From Bacteroidia bacterium (GTDB lineage Bacteria; Bacteroidota; Bacteroidia; UBA8524): a DNA stretch of 10,794 nt. This document shows, piece by piece, positions 6,504 through 10,794 of the stretch; position 1 is the stretch's first letter; every line of letters starts with the position of its first letter. The stretch covers positions 1-10,794 of the forward strand of contig JALRIQ010000344.1 in NCBI GenBank assembly GCA_023277325.1, in the 5' to 3' direction. The notes under the pieces are model-generated. The model was given only the letters and a program-made list of their open reading frames with translations, was not told the DNA's origin and searched no databases. The position numbers and the translations under genes are program-made.

Positions 6504-7178
6504 ATGGAGCCTAGAAAATATCCGGAAGCGGACATTCGAAAAAAGACAGACATCTACTTTATGGTAGGGTTGACTGTTGCGCTCGGCCTAACCTATGCAG
6601 CCTTTAGCTTCACAACCAGCGATCAAGTTGACAACAGCATGATGGTGGTTGAGCAATTAGAAGAGGTTGAGGAAATGACCGACATTACCCGTCAAGAACA
6701 ACCACCACCCCCACCACCTCCTCCGCCTCAAACTATTGAGGTAATTGAGGATGATTCTGAAGTGGAAGAAGCAGAAATTGAAGATACCGAAATCGACCAG
6801 GAAACAGTTATTGAGCCTATCGTTCAAGAACAAGTGGAAGTGGTTGAGCAAACCAAAGAACAAGAAGTGTTCATGGTGGTAGAAGACATGCCAGAGTTCC
6901 CAGGCGGTGAGGCAAAGATGTTTAAATACATCGCCGACAACGTAGAATATCCTCCTTTAGCTCGTGAGAACAATATCCAGGGTCGTGTAACGGTTCAGTT
7001 CGTTGTCGACGAAAATGGAAAAATCATTGATGCCAAAGTGTTAAAAGGTATCGGTTGGGGATGTGATGAAGCTGCATTGAAGGTAGTAAACTCCATGCCT
7101 CGCTGGAAACCAGGAAAACAAAGAAATAAAGCGGTACGCGTACGTTTCGTTATTCCGATTCGCTTTGTACTGGGTTAA
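6504..7178 (+). CDS. tonB: Energy transducer TonB (polyproline/acidic linker)
   Basis: TonB passes the proton-motive force from ExbB/ExbD to outer-membrane receptors. The 224-residue protein has a short basic cytoplasmic start and one membrane anchor at about 18-36 (FMVGLTVALGLTYAAFSF). The periplasmic linker contains nine consecutive prolines (67-75) followed by a strongly acidic Glu/Asp/Val/Ile stretch (78-128). The TonB C-terminal domain (about 129-224) opens with MPEFPGG. It contains YPPLARENNIQGRVTVQFVV and IGWGCDEAALKVV, and ends MPRWKPGKQRNKAVRVRFVIPIRF. This is the usual small Bacteroidota type. No exbB or exbD lies in the window. It has its own promoter and is followed by a strong terminator, so it is probably transcribed alone. 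Confidence 0.93.
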   Translation: MEPRKYPEADIRKKTDIYFMVGLTVALGLTYAAFSFTTSDQVDNSMMVVEQLEEVEEMTDITRQEQPPPPPPPPPQTIEVIEDDSEVEEAEIEDTEIDQETVIEPIVQEQVEVVEQTKEQEVFMVVEDMPEFPGGEAKMFKYIADNVEYPPLARENNIQGRVTVQFVVDENGKIIDAKVLKGIGWGCDEAALKVVNSMPRWKPGKQRNKAVRVRFVIPIRFVLG

Positions 7179-7203
7179 TCCTCCCAAAGCATAAACTTTT
7201 AAG

Positions 7204-7239
7204 AAGTCCGGTTCAATATTGAGCCGGACTTACTTTTTT
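7204..7239 (+). terminator. Intrinsic terminator after the first tonB gene
   Basis: Positions 7204-7231 form a nearly perfect palindrome with 13-base arms (AAGTCCGG pairing CCGGACTT, then one T-G wobble), followed by six T residues at 7234-7239. It ends transcription 26 bp after the tonB stop. Confidence 0.92.
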
Positions 7240-7308
7240 ATTTCAGGCCCCATTCCAACCATAGCGGCTAAGGCTAACGTTTTATAAGTAGTTCTAATCT
7301 TTACTACT

Positions 7309-8001
7309 ATGCGAAACGTTCATCTCCTCACCAGCAAGACAAAAAGAAGAAGTATCCTCTTTTTCGAAATCGGCCTTATCTGTGCCTTATCATTCGCCCT
7401 ATGGGCATTTAACTACTCTACCGAGACCTCTGACTTGGTTGTTATCAATCATGAAGACCCTGCTTATACCATCTATGATGAAAGAATGGGCGAGATTGAA
7501 ATCGTTCCGGATATTGAAGAAGTAAAAGCCCCAGTTCCTGCAGATCAATTTACAATTGTCGACAATACTACCCCTATTCCGGAACCTGCCGAGCCCACAG
7601 ACCCTCAACCAATTCAGATTCCTAGCAATATAAATATCGGATTCGAGCCCACTCCAATTACTGGTCCCGATCCAGGCGAAAGCGACGAGGTAATTTTTGT
7701 TCCAGGTAAAATGCCAATGTTTCCAGGTGGTGAAAAAGCGATGATGGAGTTCATCCAAAAAGAAATTAGATACCCGGCACTCGCACGTGAAAATAATATT
7801 CAAGGACGTGCGGTTGTAATGTTCATTGTTGAAAAAGACGGTTCTCTCAGCAATATTGAGGTAGTAAAACCTTTGGGATGGGGTATCGATGAAGAAGCCA
7901 TTCGTATGGTGAAATCAATGCCTAATTGGATTCCTGGAGAAAATAACTTCCGTCCTGCTCGCGTAAAAATTGCCTTACCCATCAAGTTTTTACTTCATTA
8001 G
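7309..8001 (+). CDS. tonB: Energy transducer TonB, second tandem copy
   Basis: This 230-residue TonB-type protein is a paralogue of the gene just upstream. It has a basic start (SKTKRR), one membrane anchor at about 16-35 (ILFFEIGLICALSFALWAF), a periplasmic linker at about 40-130, and a C-terminal TonB domain at about 135-230. That domain shares MPxFPGGE, YPxLARENNIQGR, GWGxDEEA-like and SMPxWxPG blocks with its neighbour. The linker is quite different: it has scattered PxP/PEP motifs (for example PIPEPAEPTDPQPIQIP) but no long proline run and less acidic residue clustering. The two copies use different codons in the shared blocks, so the duplication is old or the copies came together from different sources. 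The ATG is preceded by a weak -7-like TAATCTTTA. A clear terminator follows. Confidence 0.92.
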   Translation: MRNVHLLTSKTKRRSILFFEIGLICALSFALWAFNYSTETSDLVVINHEDPAYTIYDERMGEIEIVPDIEEVKAPVPADQFTIVDNTTPIPEPAEPTDPQPIQIPSNINIGFEPTPITGPDPGESDEVIFVPGKMPMFPGGEKAMMEFIQKEIRYPALARENNIQGRAVVMFIVEKDGSLSNIEVVKPLGWGIDEEAIRMVKSMPNWIPGENNFRPARVKIALPIKFLLH

Positions 8002-8032
8002 ACAACTACTCGGATTCATATAGTTTGTTTTT

Positions 8033-8067
8033 AATCCGTCTTTCTTCCCGAAAGGCGGATTTTTATT
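8033..8067 (+). terminator. Intrinsic terminator after the second tonB gene
   Basis: AATCCGTCTTTC (8033-8044) pairs with GAAAGGCGGATT (8050-8061) with one T-G wobble, around the loop TTCCC. It runs into TTTTTATTT. The T tract ends only about 24 bp before the feoA start, so the feoA promoter must overlap or directly follow the terminator. Confidence 0.92.
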
Positions 8068-8090
8068 TAGAAATATTCTAAATTGCGACC

Positions 8091-8315
8091 GTGAATTTGG
8101 CGGATCTTAATAAAGGTAAAAGCGCAGTCGTTTCAAAAATCGACGAACAGCTGCTCGCAGAGCGGCTTAAAGAGTTTGGGATATTCTCAGGAAGTCTCAT
8201 CCGCCTGCTTGGCGCAGCCCCTTCAGGCTGTCCAATTATGCTAGAAGCAGGAGGCACCCAAATCGGCCTTCGCAAAGAACAAGCTATCCAGATCAAAATC
8301 TCCCCACTTGACTAA
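8091..8315 (+). CDS. feoA: Ferrous iron transport protein FeoA
   Basis: FeoA is a small cytoplasmic SH3-like protein that supports the FeoB ferrous-iron transporter. The 74-residue product follows the family from end to end: NLADLNKGKSAVV, a SKIDEQLLAERLKEFGIFSGS segment matching the usual LxELGxxPG turn, RLLGAAPSGCPIML, and the closing GLRKEQAIQI strand. The start is GTG, 24 bp after the terminator tail of tonB; TAAATTG, a degenerate -7-like element, ends five bases before it. The gene overlaps feoB by 8 bp. Many Bacteroidota fuse FeoA and FeoB into one protein, so the separate arrangement here is worth recording. Confidence 0.93.
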   Translation: MNLADLNKGKSAVVSKIDEQLLAERLKEFGIFSGSLIRLLGAAPSGCPIMLEAGGTQIGLRKEQAIQIKISPLD

Positions 8316-10155
8316 AGCCCGATGTTTCGCCTTAGCAGGGAACCCGAACAGCGGAAAGTCGACCCTGTTTAATGAACTGACCGGACTACATCAAAAAACC
8401 GGCAATATTCCGGGCGTAACCGTCGAGAAAAAAAGCGGAAAATTTTATTTTAATGATCAACTTTTTCAAGTTGAAGATATTCCCGGCGTCTACAGTTTAA
8501 ATGCACGTTCTGCCGACGAACTCGTAGCCACCTCCCTATTGCTCGACAATAGCGCGGATGCACCCGAATTTTATGTTTTTGTTGCCGACGCTACCCAGCT
8601 AAGAAAGAGTCTTTTTCTCTTCCTCCAGATGCAGGAAGCTGGTTGTTCGATGATTCTTGCCCTCAACATGCACGACCTGGCGGATAGGCGTGGCTTAAAC
8701 ATCGACAAAGATATTTTGGCCGAAGAACTTCAGGTTCCTGTTGTTCCGATTTCAGCCTCCAAAAAATTAGGCATTACTCAACTGCAGGAGACAATTGCTG
8801 GAATGCAAGAAATGCCAGAGCGAAAAAGAAAAACGCCGGTTAGCAGCAAAGCAGAAACATTATTTGAGCGTATTGATGCTTTATTGGAAAAAGCGCAGAA
8901 ATGGGAAGCTGGCAAAGTGTACCAGCGCAGCAGCGATAAATGGGACCGTTACCTGCTCCATCCATTTTGGGGCTATGTCTTTTTCTTCTTTATCCTGTTC
9001 TTGCTTTTTCAGTCTGTATTTTATCTGGCAGATTATCCCAATCAATTGATTGAAAACATGTTTATCCAATTGGGTATTTGGCTGGAAGCAACTATATCTC
9101 CGGGGCCTATTAATGCTTTGGTGGTCAATGGCATCATCCCTGGCTTAAGCGGGGTACTCATGTTTTTACCTCAAATTGGATTATTATTCTTCTTCCTGAT
9201 TATTCTGGAAGACAGTGGCTATATGGTTCGGGCCACCTTGCTTATGGATAAGGTAATGCGCCGTGCCGGATTAAATGGGCGATCGGTAATCCCAATGATC
9301 AGCGGAGTAGCTTGCGCCATCCCTGCCATCCTTGCCACACGAACTATATCACAACCACGCGACCGACTGATTACCATGTTTGTATTGCCCTTTATCAGTT
9401 GTTCTGCGCGACTTCCTGTATTCATCTTATTGGTAAGTCTGATATTGCCTAACGAGCATTTCTTGGGAATATTCAATTATCAAGGACTGGCCTTAACTGG
9501 TCTTTACCTTCTTGGATTTCTTGCAGCCTTTGGAACTGCCTGGCTATTAAACCGGGGGATGAAAAAGCAAAATCAGGATTTGTTTCTGATGGAAATCCCG
9601 GAATACCGCATGCCGCATTGGCCAGTTGTGCTCCGTCAGATTGGTAACCGCTGTATGACCTTTATCTCGGAAGCGGGTAAGGTAATTCTTGGAGTCAGTA
9701 TTCTCCTCTGGGCCTTGTCCAACTATGGACCTGCCGATTTTACAACGAGCGCAGGTGAAGTACCTACTCCGCTGGAACAATCTTTTGCCGGCATTGGTGG
9801 TAAATTAATTGAACCTGCCATTGAACCTCTGGGCTATGATTGGAAGATTGGAATCGCTATTCTTTCCAGCTTTGCCGCCCGTGAAGTTTTTGTTGGCGCC
9901 ATTTCTACCCTCTATCATTTAGATAATCCAGAAGATCAGCAAAGCATATTAGCGATACTTGGCAGGGAGGATGGAATAAGCGGACCAACGGCAGTATCCC
10001 TCTTGTTCTTTTACCTATTCGCTCTCCAATGTGCGAGCACTTTGGTGGTGATGAAAAGAGAAACTGGTGGATGGAAATGGCCCATTATCCAATTCTTTTT
10101 TATGGGCATAATGGCCTATTTAAGTGCCTTTGCGGCTTATCAGATATTGTCATAA
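8308..10155 (+). CDS. feoB: Ferrous iron transporter FeoB
   Basis: FeoB imports Fe2+ across the inner membrane and has an N-terminal GTP-binding domain. The G motifs are clear: G1 GNPNSGKS (11-18), G2 Thr38 in NIPGVTVE, G3 DIPG (57-60), G4 NMHD (120-123) and G5 SAS near 149-151. A helical linker follows to about 215. Then come the membrane core with its first segment at 222-240 and two Gate-type regions. The conserved cysteines are in GVACAIPA (Cys336) and ISCSARLP (Cys365). The C-terminal region has LQCASTLVV (Cys575) and a last membrane helix. At 615 residues it is compact compared with the 773 of E. coli, but no motif is missing. The start is the TTG at 8308, since no in-frame ATG or GTG lies close upstream, and it overlaps feoA, implying coupling. 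Confidence 0.96.
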   Translation: MTKARCFALAGNPNSGKSTLFNELTGLHQKTGNIPGVTVEKKSGKFYFNDQLFQVEDIPGVYSLNARSADELVATSLLLDNSADAPEFYVFVADATQLRKSLFLFLQMQEAGCSMILALNMHDLADRRGLNIDKDILAEELQVPVVPISASKKLGITQLQETIAGMQEMPERKRKTPVSSKAETLFERIDALLEKAQKWEAGKVYQRSSDKWDRYLLHPFWGYVFFFFILFLLFQSVFYLADYPNQLIENMFIQLGIWLEATISPGPINALVVNGIIPGLSGVLMFLPQIGLLFFFLIILEDSGYMVRATLLMDKVMRRAGLNGRSVIPMISGVACAIPAILATRTISQPRDRLITMFVLPFISCSARLPVFILLVSLILPNEHFLGIFNYQGLALTGLYLLGFLAAFGTAWLLNRGMKKQNQDLFLMEIPEYRMPHWPVVLRQIGNRCMTFISEAGKVILGVSILLWALSNYGPADFTTSAGEVPTPLEQSFAGIGGKLIEPAIEPLGYDWKIGIAILSSFAAREVFVGAISTLYHLDNPEDQQSILAILGREDGISGPTAVSLLFFYLFALQCASTLVVMKRETGGWKWPIIQFFFMGIMAYLSAFAAYQILS

Positions 10156-10238
10156 GGAGACATTCCTGCTCAAATCTGGAATATTTCTGCCAAATTGAGG
10201 TCGGCAATTTTGTCAATATTTAGTCTTTAAAATATTTA

Positions 10239-10258
10239 TCTCCCTGCAATTCAGGAGA
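10239..10258. other. Stem-loop in the feoB-rpoD spacer
   Basis: TCTCCCTG (10239-10246) pairs with CAGGAGA (10252-10258) across a 5-nt loop, with one bulged C. No T run follows, so it is not a standard terminator. A second, weaker repeat (CAAATTG 10191-10197 with CAATTTTG 10205-10212) lies nearer the feoB stop. The 205-bp spacer 10156-10360 otherwise holds a DnaA box and the likely rpoD promoter, and no ORF. Confidence 0.35.
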
Positions 10259-10288
10259 CGTATCAGATTCTCGTCATAATCTTACGAT

Positions 10289-10297
10289 TTATCCACA
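10289..10297 (+). promoter_or_regulatory. Perfect DnaA box upstream of rpoD
   Basis: TTATCCACA matches the canonical high-affinity DnaA-binding 9-mer exactly. It lies 13 bp upstream of the candidate -33 element of rpoD and overlaps a small inverted repeat (ATCCAC 10291-10296 with GTGG 10303-10306). It is a single box, so this is not an origin of replication. Confidence 0.4.
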
Positions 10298-10310
10298 GTT
10301 TGGTGGGATT

Positions 10311-10340
10311 TTTGATGTAAAAGGGGTTCGCATAATTTAT
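10311..10340 (+). promoter_or_regulatory. Possible promoter of rpoD
   Basis: TTTG (10311-10314) and TAATTTAT (10333-10340), a partial match to TAnnTTTG, are 18 bp apart and end 20 bp before the ATG. The -7 element departs from consensus in its last two bases, so this is moderate support only. Confidence 0.4.
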
Positions 10341-10360
10341 CATACTATTCGAAGTCATAC

Positions 10361-10794
10361 ATGAGACAGCTTAAAATCAGCAAACAGTTTACCAACAGGG
10401 AAAACAAATCACTCGACAAGTACCTCAACGAAATCAGCAAAGTGCCAATGATCGACGCTCAAGAAGAGGTTGAACTGGCAAGAAGAATCAGAGAAGGTGA
10501 TCAAGTTGCTTTGGAAAAGTTAGTGAATGCCAACTTGCGTTTCGTGGTATCTGTATCAAAGCAGTACCAAAACCAAGGGCTTACCTTAGGTGACCTGATT
10601 AATGAAGGCAACCTTGGCTTGATCAAGGCGGCAAAAAGATTTGATGAAACAAGAGGATTTAAGTTTATTTCTTACGCAGTTTGGTGGATTAGACAATCTA
10701 TTCTGCAGGCTCTAGCCGAACAATCTAGGATCGTAAGACTTCCATTAAACAAAATTGGATCCATTAATAAAATAAACAAAATGTATGCCTTCTT
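10361..10794 (+). CDS. rpoD: Primary RNA polymerase sigma factor (3' end off window)
   Basis: This is the first 144 residues of the housekeeping sigma-70 factor; the gene runs off the right edge. It starts [14 protein letters not shown] and goes directly into region 1.2 ([15 protein letters not shown], 17-31), without the acidic region 1.1 of proteobacterial RpoD. This is the short form normal for Bacteroidota. Region 2 is complete: [37 protein letters not shown] and the -7-recognising [16 protein letters not shown], followed by [15 protein letters not shown]. Regions 3 and 4 lie outside the window. Retention of the full core-binding motif and the very high match to the Bacteroidota primary sigma argue against a stress or ECF sigma factor. 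Confidence 0.96.
   Translation, partial: MRQLKISKQFTNRENKSLDKYLNEISKVPMIDAQEEVELARRIREGDQVALEKLVNANLRFVVSVSKQYQNQGLTLGDLINEGNLGLIKAAKRFDETRGFKFISYAVWWIRQSILQALAEQSRIVRLPLNKIGSINKINKMYAF

Noticed and set aside
7399..7803. 134-codon open frame antisense to the second tonB gene
   Set aside because: The translation is rich in Trp, Phe, Asn and Cys, as expected of the reverse complement of a Pro/Glu-rich linker. No domain or start signal supports it.
10029..10223. Small open frame overlapping the feoB end
   Set aside because: It is mostly inside feoB in another frame, with no start context and no recognisable family.
10215..10236. AATATTT / AAATATT hairpin as a feoB terminator
   Set aside because: The stem is only A-T pairs and no T tract follows, so termination is unlikely.
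1..10794. A hidden defence, mobile or secondary-metabolite system
   Set aside because: No transposase, integrase, tRNA, CRISPR repeat, toxin-antitoxin pair, nuclease or biosynthetic genes were seen on either strand. The gene content is core metabolism and envelope functions.

Overview
The window looks like an ordinary stretch of a Bacteroidota chromosome, probably from the Flavobacteriales or a neighbouring order. The signs are -7 promoter elements of the TAnnTTTG type with TTTG-like -33 elements, and almost no Shine-Dalgarno sequences. A primary sigma factor without region 1.1 begins at the right edge. There is a gcvH-vanZ-tonB gene order, a short lipobox lipoprotein, and a PorT-like outer-membrane barrel. 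The organism cannot be named more closely from the sequence alone.

Layout, left to right. A metallo-beta-lactamase-fold hydrolase related to PqqB runs in from the left edge (to 821). It converges on a minus-strand pair: an inositol-monophosphatase-family enzyme (2359-1562) followed 23 bp later by a lipid-anchored SGNH/GDSL hydrolase (1538-846). A 291-bp divergent spacer with a long imperfect inverted repeat leads to an outer-membrane beta-barrel gene (2651-3331). Next are purK and purE, overlapping by 4 bp. After them comes a broken SRPBCC-domain gene (5185-5608) with two single-base losses. Then gcvH, vanZ (4-bp overlap, TTG start) and two tandem but diverged tonB genes, each ending in a clear intrinsic terminator. 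feoA and feoB (overlapping, GTG and TTG starts) follow. The window ends inside rpoD.

Functionally the genes are housekeeping and envelope functions. purK and purE carry out successive steps of purine synthesis (AIR to N5-CAIR to CAIR). gcvH carries the lipoyl arm of glycine cleavage. feoA/feoB import ferrous iron, and the TonB proteins energise outer-membrane receptors, so iron supply may link the right half of the window. rpoD encodes the housekeeping sigma factor.

I found no convincing undescribed system: no mobile element, CRISPR array, toxin-antitoxin pair or defence cassette. The points most worth a second look are the doubly frameshifted SRPBCC gene, -7 elements placed so close to the ATG of purK and the phosphatase gene that their mRNAs are predicted to be leaderless, a perfect DnaA box upstream of rpoD, a palindrome inside the tonB promoter, and the long inverted repeat in the divergent spacer.
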